A DNA stretch of 64,000 nucleotides from Selenomonas ruminantium subsp. lactilytica TAM6421. GTDB lineage: Bacteria > Bacillota > Negativicutes > Selenomonadales > Selenomonadaceae. Of this stretch, positions 28,091 to 37,091 are shown piece after piece. The notes beneath the pieces are model-generated. The model was not told where the DNA came from. It was given only the letters and a program-made list of their open reading frames with translations, and ran no database searches. Made by a program: the position numbers and the translations under genes. Position 1 is the stretch's first letter; each line of letters begins with the position of its first letter. The DNA is taken from positions 1 through 64,000 of the forward strand of contig NC_017068.1 in the NCBI RefSeq assembly GCF_000284095.1. Reading direction: 5' to 3'.

Positions 28091-28945
28091 ATGCAAGGTC
28101 AAAGAAGTATCATTATCGCTGTATTCAGTACATCCTCTGGCAGTGGCAAGACGATTACCGCGATCAATCTGGCAGCAGGACTGGCCGAGGAAGGCTATCG
28201 TACCTGCTTGGTTGATCTGGATCTGCAGTTCGGCGATGTGATGGGATATCTGGACATGGTCAGCGATATTACGCTGGCCGATGCCCAACGGGCGATTTTA
28301 CAGGATGAGGAGAATTTTCGCATCGATGATTATCTGACAGAATACAGATGCGGCGAAACATCCTTTGCTGTTCTGCCTCCCCCAAGGGAAATAAACGATG
28401 CGTATCAGGTAAGTGTGGAGGCCGTGGAAAAAATTATCGGCTCCATGAAGGGCTTTAACTTTATCGTTCTGGATATGACGGCAGTTTTCAGCACGCTGAA
28501 TCTGTCGTTGCTGGACATGAGCACGGTTATTACCTATGTGGGGGTTATGGATTTTTTGCCGGCAGTCAAGAATTACAAGGTCGGTTATGATACCTTGCTG
28601 CGCTTCCAATATGAGGAGCGCAAGATTTGCCTGGTGGAGAATGAGGCTGATCCTGACCGTTATATTAAGGCCCAGGATGTGGAACGGCTGCTGGGGGCAG
28701 AGTTTTTTCATCATCTCCCCTACGATTATCAGGCGATTACCACTTCCATCCGTATGGGCAGACCGCTGCTCTATTCCGTACCTTTATCCCCGTTGACACA
28801 GAGTTATTGGCGGTTGGTGGACAGATTTACCAACCGTCGGAACACAGAGGATCAGCATAAGGAAAATTCCCAGCAGGAAAAGAAGAATTTTATTTCCAGG
28901 TTATGGCGGAAAGTCAACAGGCAAAAGGCCTATTTGGCAAGATAA
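28091..28945 (+). CDS. MinD/ParA-like ATPase of the Tad locus (first TadZ-like)
   Basis: This 284-residue P-loop protein has the loop STSSGSGKTITAINLAAGLAEEG at the N terminus and the switch-like CLVDLDLQFGDV. It thus resembles the ATPase half of CpaE/TadZ, but lacks the receiver-like domain. The early signature Lys of deviant Walker A loops (KGGxGKT) is replaced by Ser, although the catalytic-loop Lys-Thr is kept. TadZ proteins locate the pilus machine at the pole. The basic C-terminal tail (about residues 255-284) may bind membrane or nucleic acid. It precedes a full-length TadZ-like gene. Confidence 0.8.
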   Translation: MQGQRSIIIAVFSTSSGSGKTITAINLAAGLAEEGYRTCLVDLDLQFGDVMGYLDMVSDITLADAQRAILQDEENFRIDDYLTEYRCGETSFAVLPPPREINDAYQVSVEAVEKIIGSMKGFNFIVLDMTAVFSTLNLSLLDMSTVITYVGVMDFLPAVKNYKVGYDTLLRFQYEERKICLVENEADPDRYIKAQDVERLLGAEFFHHLPYDYQAITTSIRMGRPLLYSVPLSPLTQSYWRLVDRFTNRRNTEDQHKENSQQEKKNFISRLWRKVNRQKAYLAR

Positions 28946-28960
28946 AGGCAGGTGACGGAT

Positions 28961-30067
28961 TTGAGTTATCGTGTGGTTCTGGTGGAACGTAATGATGAGA
29001 TGCTCTCCCTTATGGCAGGTACCCTGAAAGCTGATGATGAATTTGACCTGGCTTCGACCTACCATGATGTAGAAATGGCTTTGGGGCAGAGCAGTGTCTT
29101 CCGCCCAAATCTGTTTCTGCTGGATGTGGACGATTCCCGCGCTGTGGAGCTGGTTCCTAATTTTATCGAGACTTATCCCAAAGCCCATGTGCTGGGGCTG
29201 ATGGAAAACTGGAAAGCCGATGTGGCTGAGAAGGTATTGGCGGCAGGCGGTGACGGCTGCATGCTGAAGCCCTTCCACACACCGGATATCCGTAAGGCGC
29301 TGGAAATCGCCACGCGGCGGGGCCAGCTCAAGCCAACCCGGACCATGGCGTTCTTCAGCCCCAAGGGGCATGCTGGTCAGACCACCATGGCCACGATATT
29401 GGCCTTGGAACTGGCCAAAAAAAGCGGAGAGTCGGTGGCTCTTATCGATGCGGATCTGCAGTTTGGGGATGTGGCGATGTTCTTTGATGCCGTTCCCCAG
29501 CACAATGTGGTAGAGGCCACCCATGATATAAAGCTGCTGACACCGGCGACATTGGAGCCTTATTTCCATCCATTAGGCAATGGCGTTTGGATTATGAGTG
29601 GCCCTTTGCAGCCGGAACATGCAGAACTGGTGGAGGCTGACAGATTGATCGATGTGGTGCGGATGGCGGGCAGCCTGTTCCGGTATGTCTTGCTGGATCT
29701 GCCCATGGGCTTTAATCCCATTTCCCTGGCTCTGGCGGAATGTGCCGATACAGATTTTATTGTTTCCATGGTGAACAGTGGTCATGAAGTATGGCATATG
29801 AAGCGTTCCATGAAGATGCTGCATATGTGGGATTCCTATGGGAAGAAAATCTATCCTGTATTTTCCGGCGTGCAGAACTGTACACCGGCACATAAGGCGA
29901 AGCTGGAGGGGGAACTGGGGCGCAAGGTGATGATGATATTGCCACAGGAGCGGCGCATCGTTGATGTTACCGGCAGCGGCAGGATCATGAAGGATTTGCC
30001 GGAGCATACCCCATATGTGCAGGCCCTTGCCGGCCTGGCCGATGATATCGTCAGCGGCAGGAGGTGA
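28961..30067 (+). CDS. cpaE: CpaE/TadZ localisation ATPase
   Basis: This 368-residue protein joins a degenerate response-regulator receiver domain (about residues 1-120) to a MinD-like ATPase (about 125-365). The ATPase loop reads FSPKGHAGQTTMA: Gln replaces the Walker A lysine, as in the atypical TadZ class that binds ATP with little hydrolysis. Receiver aspartate LFLLDVDD is present but the domain probably does not signal by phosphorylation. The start is likely the TTG at 28961, with AGGTG upstream; GTG at 28952 overlaps that site. It overlaps tadB's upstream region by a few bases. Confidence 0.85.
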   Translation: MSYRVVLVERNDEMLSLMAGTLKADDEFDLASTYHDVEMALGQSSVFRPNLFLLDVDDSRAVELVPNFIETYPKAHVLGLMENWKADVAEKVLAAGGDGCMLKPFHTPDIRKALEIATRRGQLKPTRTMAFFSPKGHAGQTTMATILALELAKKSGESVALIDADLQFGDVAMFFDAVPQHNVVEATHDIKLLTPATLEPYFHPLGNGVWIMSGPLQPEHAELVEADRLIDVVRMAGSLFRYVLLDLPMGFNPISLALAECADTDFIVSMVNSGHEVWHMKRSMKMLHMWDSYGKKIYPVFSGVQNCTPAHKAKLEGELGRKVMMILPQERRIVDVTGSGRIMKDLPEHTPYVQALAGLADDIVSGRR

Positions 30068-30072
30068 GGGGC

Positions 30073-31035
30073 ATGGTTATCTTTTCGTCAATTATTGCGG
30101 CTTTGGCTGCCTCACTGTTGGTCGTTATTGCCGTCATCTACGTGCAGCATATCCGGCGGATGAATGTCTATTATCGCCTGCGGCGCCATCGCATTATCAC
30201 GGCCGGCCAGATGGATACGGAAAAGCCATATATGATTGAGCGGCTGCGCCGTTGGCTGAAAGAGGCAGCGGCCCCCATTGCCGAGCGTGGTCCGGTGCAG
30301 GTTTTGGATTTTCGCATGCGGCAGGCAGGAATTCCCCTGTTGGGCGGCGAATTTATGGTTTTATTAGCAGGCAGTGCCGGCGTGGTGTTCATTATCGCCT
30401 GGATGCTGACTTTGCAAGCGGGGGTGTCCTTGCTTTGGGCAGTGTTGGCTGCTGTCTCGCTTTGGGTAATGGTTTCCTGGCGGATATATCGCCGCCGCAA
30501 TGCCTTTACCGAGCAGCTGGGTGATTGTCTGACCACCGTGGCCAATGCCCTGCGGGCGGGATATAGTTTTCCGCAGGCTGTGGATGTGGTGGTTCGGGAA
30601 ATGGAGCCGCCCATCAGCGATGAATTTGCTCAGGTTTCCCGAGAAGTGGCCATGAGTGTTCCCTTGGAAGCCGCACTGGAGGCCATGAGCCGGCGGGTGG
30701 GCAGTGCTGATTTGGATCTGATGGTTACAGCGGTGCTGATTCAGCGGGAAGTGGGCGGCAATCTGGCCCAGATTCTCGACAGTATCAGTGATACCATTCA
30801 GGAGCGCGTGCGCATGAAGCGGGAGATCTTCTCCCTGACGGCACAGGGCCGGTTATCGGCCTGGGTACTGTTGGTTATCCCCTGGGTTATGGCGCTGCTG
30901 CTTTATATTTTCAAGCCGGAACAGTTGATGCTGCTGGTCAATGATCCTTTTGGGCGCTTGGCGCTGGCGGGGTCGTTTATTCTGGAGATTATCGGCTATG
31001 TGGTGATTCAGAGGATCGTTCATGTAGACGTATAA
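30073..31035 (+). CDS. tadB: Tad inner-membrane platform protein TadB
   Basis: TadB and TadC form the inner-membrane platform on which the TadA ATPase works. The 320-residue protein has an N-terminal helix, a paired hydrophobic segment (about residues 100-140), the T2SSF domain (about 160-285, LGDCLTTVANALRAGYSFPQAV and EVGGNLAQILDSISDTIQERVRMKREI), and a C-terminal pair of helices. AGGAGGTG precedes the ATG at 30073. In this operon tadB comes before the pilin and tadA, unlike the common tadA-tadB-tadC order. Confidence 0.92.
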   Translation: MVIFSSIIAALAASLLVVIAVIYVQHIRRMNVYYRLRRHRIITAGQMDTEKPYMIERLRRWLKEAAAPIAERGPVQVLDFRMRQAGIPLLGGEFMVLLAGSAGVVFIIAWMLTLQAGVSLLWAVLAAVSLWVMVSWRIYRRRNAFTEQLGDCLTTVANALRAGYSFPQAVDVVVREMEPPISDEFAQVSREVAMSVPLEAALEAMSRRVGSADLDLMVTAVLIQREVGGNLAQILDSISDTIQERVRMKREIFSLTAQGRLSAWVLLVIPWVMALLLYIFKPEQLMLLVNDPFGRLALAGSFILEIIGYVVIQRIVHVDV

Positions 31036-31079
31036 TTGAAATAGATGTTGTTGTCTTACAATGAAAGGATGTGGATGAT

Positions 31080-31280
31080 ATGTTCCAGTATATTCGTATT
31101 ATGTGGGGGCAGAAAGCTCAGGGCGTAGTGGAGTACGCGCTGATTTTGGCCTTCGTCGTGGCTATTGCCGTGATTGCCTTAGGGGATAACAGTACGATTG
31201 GCAATGCAGTCAAGAATTTGTTCAATGATACTGGCAATACCATTACCAATGCTAGTAGTTCGGCACCAACCAATAATTGA
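31080..31280 (+). CDS. flp: Flp-type (type IVb) major pilin
   Basis: This 66-residue prepilin has a short leader (MFQYIRIMWGQKA), a QGVVEYALILAFVVAIAVIAL hydrophobic helix with the conserved Glu at mature position 5, and a polar Asn/Thr/Ser-rich tail. The predicted cleavage is after Ala (KA before QGVVEY), where most pilins have Gly; TadE and the pseudopilin here have G before QS. The ATG at 31080 has AAAGGA 10 bases upstream. A hairpin after the stop may enrich pilin message over the downstream genes. It is the likely structural subunit of the pilus. Confidence 0.88.
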   Translation: MFQYIRIMWGQKAQGVVEYALILAFVVAIAVIALGDNSTIGNAVKNLFNDTGNTITNASSSAPTNN

Positions 31281-31297
31281 TGTATGAGTTTTGCAGG

Positions 31298-31330
31298 AAA
31301 GAGCTTCTGAATTATGGGAAGCTCTTTCTT
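31298..31330 (+). terminator. Weak intrinsic terminator after the pilin gene
   Basis: AAAGAGCTT, a 12-base loop and AAGCTCTTT followed by CTT. The short U-run suggests partial read-through into tadE and tadA. Confidence 0.6.
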
Positions 31331-31361
31331 AGCTATAGCAAATGTTTAGGGGGTGAGTCTG

Positions 31362-31811
31362 GTGAAATGGCAGAAAGGGCAGTCGGCAGTGGAGTTTGCC
31401 CTGGTTATACCGTTGTTTCTCCTGCTGATTCTCGGCATGATCTATGGCGGTTTTGTCTATGCTGATTATTTGCAATACAGTACGGCGGTGCGGGAGGCGG
31501 CCAGGGATATTGCCATGCAGTCTGCAGACAAACGGCAGACCTTGATTGATGGACTGAACAGCAATACAGGTACTGTTGTCGGACATTATGCGACGCCGCT
31601 GACAAAGCTTTACAGGCCGCAATTTTCGGCGGAGCTGAAAAGTGATCCGAATAATAATAATGAGCTGCGTTTCGTGACGGTGAAGGTTGAGCTGACCAGA
31701 GATGACAGTGTTTTGGGCGCGCTGAAACCCCTGCCGGAAGAATTGGCGCCGCTGCAGTGCACCATGCCGCTGGAAAAGGAAGCTGCCAGCGTTAATAATA
31801 GCAGCCCCTGA
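31362..31811 (+). CDS. tadE: TadE-like minor pseudopilin
   Basis: This 149-residue protein has the prepilin-type site KG before QSAVEFALVIPLFLLLILGMIYGGFVYADYL, then a TadE-domain helix (STAVREAARDIAM) and a small soluble domain. TadE pseudopilins are needed for Flp assembly. The GTG at 31362 is favoured because AGGGGGTG lies 6 bases before it; GTG 31353 overlaps that site. It stands between pilin and the motor ATPase. Confidence 0.85.
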   Translation: MKWQKGQSAVEFALVIPLFLLLILGMIYGGFVYADYLQYSTAVREAARDIAMQSADKRQTLIDGLNSNTGTVVGHYATPLTKLYRPQFSAELKSDPNNNNELRFVTVKVELTRDDSVLGALKPLPEELAPLQCTMPLEKEAASVNNSSP

Positions 31812-31838
31812 GCTACAGGTCATTGAGGTGGAGATGTT

Positions 31839-33317
31839 ATGTCGCTTTTAAAGCGTTTGGGAAGAACAAAAGAAGATGCCATCAAAGAGGTGGAGGGACG
31901 GCGGGAAAAGAAGCTGTCAGCAGAAGGAAAGCAGGAACAGGATACAGCACGGACCTATTCCCGGATGTCTGAGCAGCGTGTACCTGCTCAGGTCCAAATG
32001 GCCTCGGCTTTTGCCGGCCGACGGCCAGCGGCTGTGCAGATTGACCAGATACAGGAACTGAGGCTGGCCATCCATCGTCGGATCGTGGATGAAATGACGG
32101 TGGCGGAACAGCAATTGATTGCCCAGGGCAAAGAAGCCCGGGAACAGATCAAGAATCTGATATCTGCTTATTTTGACCGGGAAATGGCCACGAATAACTA
32201 TGGCCTGTCCAGAGCTGAGCGCATGTCCATGGTGGACGATATCTGTGATGAATTGCTGGGATTGGGGCCGCTGGAGCCGTTGCTGAAAGATCCGACAATC
32301 ACGGAAATCATGGTCAACGGGCCTAAGGATATCTTCGTAGAACGGGATGGAAAGCTGCTTTTGTCCGATACGCGCTTTTATGACGAAGCGCATCTGATGA
32401 ATATCATTGAGCGGATTCTGGCCCCTTTGGGGCGGCGGGTGGACGAGTCTTCTCCTCTGGTGGATGCACGTCTGTCAGATGGTTCTCGTGTCAATATCAT
32501 CATCCCGCCCCTTTCGCTGGTGGGGCCGGCGGTGACTATCCGTAAATTTTCCCAAAAGGCTCTTTCTGTGGAGAATTTGATTGGCTTTGGCAGTATGAAT
32601 GAGGCCATGGCTGTCTTTTTGGAAGGCTGTGTCAAGGCGCGGCTGAATATTTTGGTGGCCGGGGGCACAGGTTCCGGCAAAACGACAACGCTGAATGTAC
32701 TGTCGTCCTTCATTCCTTCTCGGGAACGCATTGTCACCATCGAGGATGCGGCGGAACTTCGTCTGCAGCAGCGCCATGTGGTAACGCTGGAATCACGTCC
32801 GGCCAATATTGAAGGCACTGGTGCCGTGACTATCCGCGATCTGGTGCGCAATGCCCTGCGCATGCGCCCTGACCGCATTATCGTCGGTGAGGTTCGTTCC
32901 GGTGAGGCTCTGGATATGCTGCAGGCCATGAATACCGGCCATGACGGCTCCCTGACCACGGCCCATGCCAACAGTCCCCGGGATGTGCTCTCCCGTCTGG
33001 AAACCATGACCTTGATGGCGGGAATGGAACTGCCGGTGCGGGCGGTGCGCACCCAGATTTCTTCGGCTATCAATCTCATCATCCAGCAGTCCCGTATTCA
33101 GGATGGCAGCCGCAAGATCACCCATATTACGGAAGTACAGGGCATGGAGGGGGATACCATCATCCTGCAGGATCTTTTCCGCTATGTGCAGGATTACATT
33201 GATGAGGATGGCAGGTCTGTGGGGCATTTTGAAGCTACGGGCTTCACGCCGCAATTTATGGAGAAATTCCGCATCAACGGGGTGGATTTGCCCCGGGATA
33301 TATTCCGCAGAGGCTGA
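31839..33317 (+). CDS. tadA: Tad pilus motor ATPase TadA/CpaF
   Basis: TadA is the type II/IV secretion ATPase that powers pilus extension and retraction. The 492-residue protein has a variable basic N terminus (about residues 1-60), the CpaF N-terminal domain, Walker A GGTGSGKTT near 275, an Asp box/Walker B region at RIIVGEVRSGEAL near 347 and the His box TTAHANSPRDVL near 370. AGGTGGAG precedes the ATG. It is followed after 12 bases by tadC. Confidence 0.94.
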   Translation: MSLLKRLGRTKEDAIKEVEGRREKKLSAEGKQEQDTARTYSRMSEQRVPAQVQMASAFAGRRPAAVQIDQIQELRLAIHRRIVDEMTVAEQQLIAQGKEAREQIKNLISAYFDREMATNNYGLSRAERMSMVDDICDELLGLGPLEPLLKDPTITEIMVNGPKDIFVERDGKLLLSDTRFYDEAHLMNIIERILAPLGRRVDESSPLVDARLSDGSRVNIIIPPLSLVGPAVTIRKFSQKALSVENLIGFGSMNEAMAVFLEGCVKARLNILVAGGTGSGKTTTLNVLSSFIPSRERIVTIEDAAELRLQQRHVVTLESRPANIEGTGAVTIRDLVRNALRMRPDRIIVGEVRSGEALDMLQAMNTGHDGSLTTAHANSPRDVLSRLETMTLMAGMELPVRAVRTQISSAINLIIQQSRIQDGSRKITHITEVQGMEGDTIILQDLFRYVQDYIDEDGRSVGHFEATGFTPQFMEKFRINGVDLPRDIFRRG

Positions 33318-33329
33318 GGGGGGAGCAGG

Positions 33330-34307
33330 ATGATTTTTTTTCTATCGTTGCTGGTGACAACGCTCTTTATGATGATGCTTGCCCTGCTGGTATATGCCGC
33401 CAGAAGGCCGCAGATGCAGACCAGGCGCCATCTGGAGAAGATGATTGCCAAAGCCGAGGCCCAGCGGATGGCTGCCAGACAGCAGAAGCGCAAGGTGACC
33501 GTGGATGTATCTAAGGATGATGCCTATTATCTGCGGGACAAGACCTTCCGTGAACGTGTAATCCGTCCCCTGATGGCCAGCACAGAAGCGTGGCTGATGC
33601 AGTTTGCTCCCCGGGAATTAAGCCATATGCTGGAAAATATGCTGCTGCATCTGGGTGTGCAGGACAAATGGAGTGTGCAGCGGTTGGCAGCCTGCTGGGT
33701 TATGGCTGTAGCTTTGGGTGGCTTGCTGGGCATTTTTTTCATTCATATCTTTAATCTGTCGTACTTATCTCAAAAAATTGCAATCGTGGCAATTGGGCTG
33801 GCATTTGGGGGAGCTGTTCCCTTTGCCTTGCTGCAGTCAGCCATCCGGCGACGGCAGGCAGCTCTGCGCAAGCAGCTGCCGGAATTCCTGGATTTCCTTT
33901 GTGTCAGTGTGCAGGCTGGCTTGTCCTTTGATGGGGCCGTGGCTAAAATCGTGCACCGCATGAAGGGGCCGCTGATGGATGAATTCCGCCGGATGCTGCG
34001 GGATATGAGCATGGGCATGAACCGCCAGCGGACGCTGAACCAACTGGCCAGACGTTGTGATCTGGAGGAACTTTATCTCTTTACTGCGTCTGTGATTCAG
34101 GCGGAACATCTAGGTACCAGCATGTCCCGGACACTGAAACAGCAGGCGGATAATATGCGGGACAGGCATCGGCAGAATGTGCGGGCGGCAGCGCTGAAAG
34201 CCCCTGTGAAGATAATTTTCCCGATGATCCTGTTTATTTTCCCTTCTATTTTTGTTATGGTGATTTTCCCATCGGCTTTAACTTTGCTGAGATCTCTGAG
34301 CAAGTAG
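33330..34307 (+). CDS. tadC: Tad inner-membrane platform protein TadC
   Basis: TadC pairs with TadB. The 325-residue protein has an N-terminal helix, two central helices (about residues 115-175), a T2SSF domain (about 180-285, LPEFLDFLCVSVQAGLSFDGAVAKI and EAEHLGTSMSRTLKQQADNMRDRHRQ-like segments) and a last helix pair. GGGGGGAG lies upstream of the ATG. It is directly followed by the pseudopilin gene. Confidence 0.92.
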   Translation: MIFFLSLLVTTLFMMMLALLVYAARRPQMQTRRHLEKMIAKAEAQRMAARQQKRKVTVDVSKDDAYYLRDKTFRERVIRPLMASTEAWLMQFAPRELSHMLENMLLHLGVQDKWSVQRLAACWVMAVALGGLLGIFFIHIFNLSYLSQKIAIVAIGLAFGGAVPFALLQSAIRRRQAALRKQLPEFLDFLCVSVQAGLSFDGAVAKIVHRMKGPLMDEFRRMLRDMSMGMNRQRTLNQLARRCDLEELYLFTASVIQAEHLGTSMSRTLKQQADNMRDRHRQNVRAAALKAPVKIIFPMILFIFPSIFVMVIFPSALTLLRSLSK

Positions 34308-34334
34308 AATTTTTTGTATGGAGGTGTGGACAGG

Positions 34335-35141
34335 ATGATGAGCAGGTTACGGCAAATAGTGCAGGGGGAAAAGGGGCAGTCCGTGGTAGAGTGGGGACTG
34401 GTGGCGCTTTTTGCAGTGGGGATGTTCTTTATGTTCCATGATTCCAGTCTGCTCCCCCAGGTAAGTAAAACATATGACCGTGTGGGGAGCTATTTAAGCG
34501 GTACACCTTTAAGCAGTACGATCCCCACAGCAGAGGACATTATTAGATATGGCACCATAAGTAATACGGAGCTGTCGAAGGTAGACAATGCGCAGCGGAT
34601 AGCATTGGATGAGGCAAGCCTGAGAAATCTGGCACGCGCTTTTTTGGGCAAGGATGCGTCAGCATCTAGCGGTATGTTTATAAATGATCTCAAATTTAAA
34701 AATTACAAATATAATTCTGAGAAAGGGTTAAAACAAGGAATCCTGCTTTTTGACTATAACATCAAAAGTACAGGTGAAAATGGGGCAGTCAAGACCGAAT
34801 TTTCTGGTAATGAGGTGTCTAAGGATAATATTGTCAACTGGCTGGAGGGAAACTATACGATCTCATCGGAGAAAAATAAGACACTGGAGTCGGATCAGCG
34901 GTACTTTTTCTCCGATGACCTCATTGACCCTTATGGGATAAAGGATAATACCGTGCAAAATAATGAGACATGGGCGGTTAGTGTGCGTTGTGCCTTTGAA
35001 GTTAGTCAGGGAAAGGTCAGTGCTGTCCATATTTGGGCTAGCCGCAATAAAAAAGATAAAAGCAATAATAAGGTTGACTATCCTGATGGCTGGATTCGCC
35101 AGGGGGCGGAGGGCTTGGTGGATATCGTAGTTACGGAATAG
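34335..35141 (+). CDS. Large pseudopilin-like protein of the Tad locus
   Basis: This 268-residue protein begins with a prepilin-type segment (EKG before QSVVEWGLVALFAVGMFFMF) and continues as a soluble domain that I do not recognise, rich in Lys, Asn and Asp. The conserved Glu at mature position 5 is present. It probably fills a TadF-like minor pilin role. GGAGG lies 10 bases before the ATG at 34335. Its GC content and codon use are lower than in tadA or tadC, and the same holds for the following tadG, so these two surface-exposed genes look faster evolving. Confidence 0.65.
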   Translation: MMSRLRQIVQGEKGQSVVEWGLVALFAVGMFFMFHDSSLLPQVSKTYDRVGSYLSGTPLSSTIPTAEDIIRYGTISNTELSKVDNAQRIALDEASLRNLARAFLGKDASASSGMFINDLKFKNYKYNSEKGLKQGILLFDYNIKSTGENGAVKTEFSGNEVSKDNIVNWLEGNYTISSEKNKTLESDQRYFFSDDLIDPYGIKDNTVQNNETWAVSVRCAFEVSQGKVSAVHIWASRNKKDKSNNKVDYPDGWIRQGAEGLVDIVVTE

Positions 35142-35152
35142 AAGGTGGGATC

Positions 35153-36832
35153 ATGAAAGGAAAGTTGGCTGAAAAAGGGACAGTACTTGTCTTTGTGGCG
35201 CTGGCGCTGCCTTTTTTGATTCTTTTTGCCGGTATGGCCATTGATATCGGACGTGGGTATCTGCATAAATCCTATATGCAGAATGCAGCTGATGCGGCGG
35301 CTTTGGCAGGCGTGGAATTAGTAGGTGACCAGAAGGCAAGGCTTATCCCTGTATCCGATGTGCCGGCTTTGGCCCAGAATATCAATTCAGAGTCCAGTGC
35401 GTAGGCAGATGCAGGGGCAAATCGACTTTTAGCCTTGGATACTGATGGCAAGTGGCAAACCGGTGGCAGTAATATTAAAACAGAACTGCGTAAGAAAGTC
35501 ATATTGCATGCTAACAATCCGATATTACAAACTCAAAATCGTGAGATTTCCCAATATTACTATAAAGTGGAACTGACGGATGAAATAGGGTTTCAGTTTG
35601 CAAGGATATTCTTGCCGGAGGCACTTCTGCCTGATGGTTGGAAAGTAAAAGCAGAGACATGGGCTACCGCGAAAAATACAGCTTCTGCCTTGGCTGGTGT
35701 GGATTTGTATACACAGGCTTCAGAGGTGGCGGATGCATATAACTTTGCCACCTTTCAGAATCTGGAGGAACACTACAAGGGCAAAAGCTATGAGGAAATC
35801 AAGCAAATGAGCTTCACCAATAAAGGCCCTACCTATAACGCCGATGGCACTCGTCAGGAAGTCTTCAATATGGACGGTGAGGCAACGATCAACAATAATA
35901 TGAGAAGCCTGATGATAAATTTCAAGCCTGATTTTCAATCGGAGAACAAGTTAACTGACAATTGGGATTTGGACAAGATTGACACTATGACACCGGAAGA
36001 TGCACGAGTTGTTTTATACGATAATGGCATAAAACTTACCAACTGGCGGATAGTGGACAGCAATGGTGATGTGTTAGAGGAGAATGAAGGCGGTGTTTCC
36101 TTATGGGGGAAATTCTACGACAAGCTGACAAATCTGTTTGGTGAGGAAACGGCAAAAACTTTGGTGTTTTCCCGCATCGGTTCGGTAATTAACGTGATCA
36201 ATCCTTATAAAGTGCGGAATCTGTCCAGTTTATCCCCAGCGGAGATTTCCTATAATATATATACGGATGAGCCTAATGAGCTGGACCCGCTGTTTGTCCG
36301 CATTGAAAGTGAGGAATATAATACGCAAAGCGGAAACAAATGGGTGACAAATACGGTACGGGATATCAGCATCAATATCAAGGCAGATAATACCATAAAA
36401 TCTAACGATAAATATCTTTACCGGCCCATGATTTTTGTCTATGATGGCCCTGTGGGGGAAGATGAAGATGGAGATGGGATAGGTGAACGTGGCGTGGGAC
36501 GAAAGTCCAGAACCGTGACCCTGAATCTGGAGGCTGATTTCCGGGGGATTATCTATGCGCCTAACAGTCCCGTGCATGTGGAGGGCAATAATCATAAGTT
36601 TCAGGGCATAATCATTGCCCAGAGTATTGTGGATGCTGCTGGCAATGTCATAACAATGCCGGAAATACAATCGTCAGAAACGGATGCGGATTTACAGATC
36701 TTTTATCAAAATTCTGAAATTAATTTAGGTGATGCGCAATATGATGATTTCGGTGTCGTGAGATTGACGAAATATAACAACCCGCAGAAGGATGTATTCT
36801 ATCTGAAAGGCAGAGCTAGTATAACCATTTAA
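35153..36832 (+). pseudogene. tadG: TadG-like pilus protein, interrupted by an in-frame amber codon
   Basis: The reading frame from ATG 35153 encodes a TadG-type start (basic leader, LVFVALALPFLILFAGMAIDIGRGYL helix, then MQNAADAAALAGV). It stops at a TAG at 35402-35404 (codon 84) and then stays open in the same frame to 36832. The full length would be 559 residues. A single C-to-T change (CAG to TAG) explains the break; the sequence on both sides (INSESSA, then ADAGANRLLALD) is a normal TadG continuation. The C-terminal part holds a secreted domain with Gly/Asn-rich strands. A TTG at 35435 could allow re-initiation but would lack the membrane anchor. Sequencing error, true nonsense mutation or suppression remain possible. 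Confidence 0.8.
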
Positions 36833-36859
36833 AATATACATCAATGAAACAAAAAGCAT

Positions 36860-36888
36860 TTGCCTATGCGTAAGGCAAATGCTATAAT
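36860..36888 (+). promoter_or_regulatory. Promoter of the candidate antisense antitoxin RNA
   Basis: TTGCCT (36860-36865), 17 bases, and perfect TATAAT (36883-36888) on the plus strand. No open frame follows before the terminator at 36943-36983. Confidence 0.7.
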
Positions 36889-36893
36889 ATACC

Positions 36894-36984
36894 TAAAGAA
36901 GGTGCCGCCTAGCGGCCGCCCTCAGACGAATTTACTTTTTTGATAAACCGCCAAAGTTTGAGCGCTAGGGCGGTTTATTTTTTC
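36894..36984 (+). ncRNA. Candidate antisense antitoxin RNA (type I TA)
   Basis: A short transcript of about 90 bases is predicted from the TATAAT at 36883 to the hairpin and T-run at 36943-36983. It begins with GC-rich sequence (GGTGCCGCCTAGCGGCCGCC) and encodes no protein. Its 3' end is complementary to the last codons and the terminator of the convergent toxin message. Convergent RNAs sharing one terminator match the Fst/RNAI-RNAII type of type I toxin-antitoxin locus. No transcript evidence is available. Confidence 0.6.
36943..36983. terminator. Shared bidirectional terminator of the toxin-antitoxin pair
   Basis: ATAAACCGCC (36943-36952) pairs with GGCGGTTTAT (36969-36978), followed on the plus strand by TTTTT. 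On the minus strand the toxin stop codon lies inside the stem, which is followed by ATCAAAAAAG, so the minus-strand U-run is poor. Confidence 0.75.
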
Positions 36985-37037
36985 ATTTCTATGAGGATGA
37001 GCAGAATCAGAAGTAGTACAACAATTAACTCATTCAT
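36975..37037 (-). CDS. Candidate 20-residue type I toxin peptide
   Basis: The minus strand encodes a 20-residue peptide that begins MNELIVVLLL and ends IEMKK: one polar N-terminal turn, a 13-residue run of Leu/Ile/Val, and a charged end. This is the usual make-up of membrane-acting type I toxins of the Fst/Ldr/Ibs kind. The start codon follows GGGGGTACGCCT. The message has its own promoter (37092-37120) and a leader with an internal hairpin that could hide the ribosome binding site. The only other feature in this gap is a convergent antisense RNA. I do not recognise the exact family. Toxicity is inferred from composition and layout. Confidence 0.65.
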   Translation of the reverse strand: MNELIVVLLLILLILIEMKK

Positions 37038-37091
37038 AGGCGTACCCCCAGTTGAGGGCATATATTGACCGCCAAACAGCACCTGATTTAG

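Noticed and set aside
31277-31465. A 62-codon frame after the pilin gene
   Set aside because: It overlaps the tadE coding sequence in another frame, has no proper ribosome binding site and crosses the pilin terminator hairpin.
35405-36832. Separate gene starting at TTG 35435
   Set aside because: It lacks a membrane anchor and a ribosome binding site and continues the upstream TadG frame exactly; treated as one interrupted gene.
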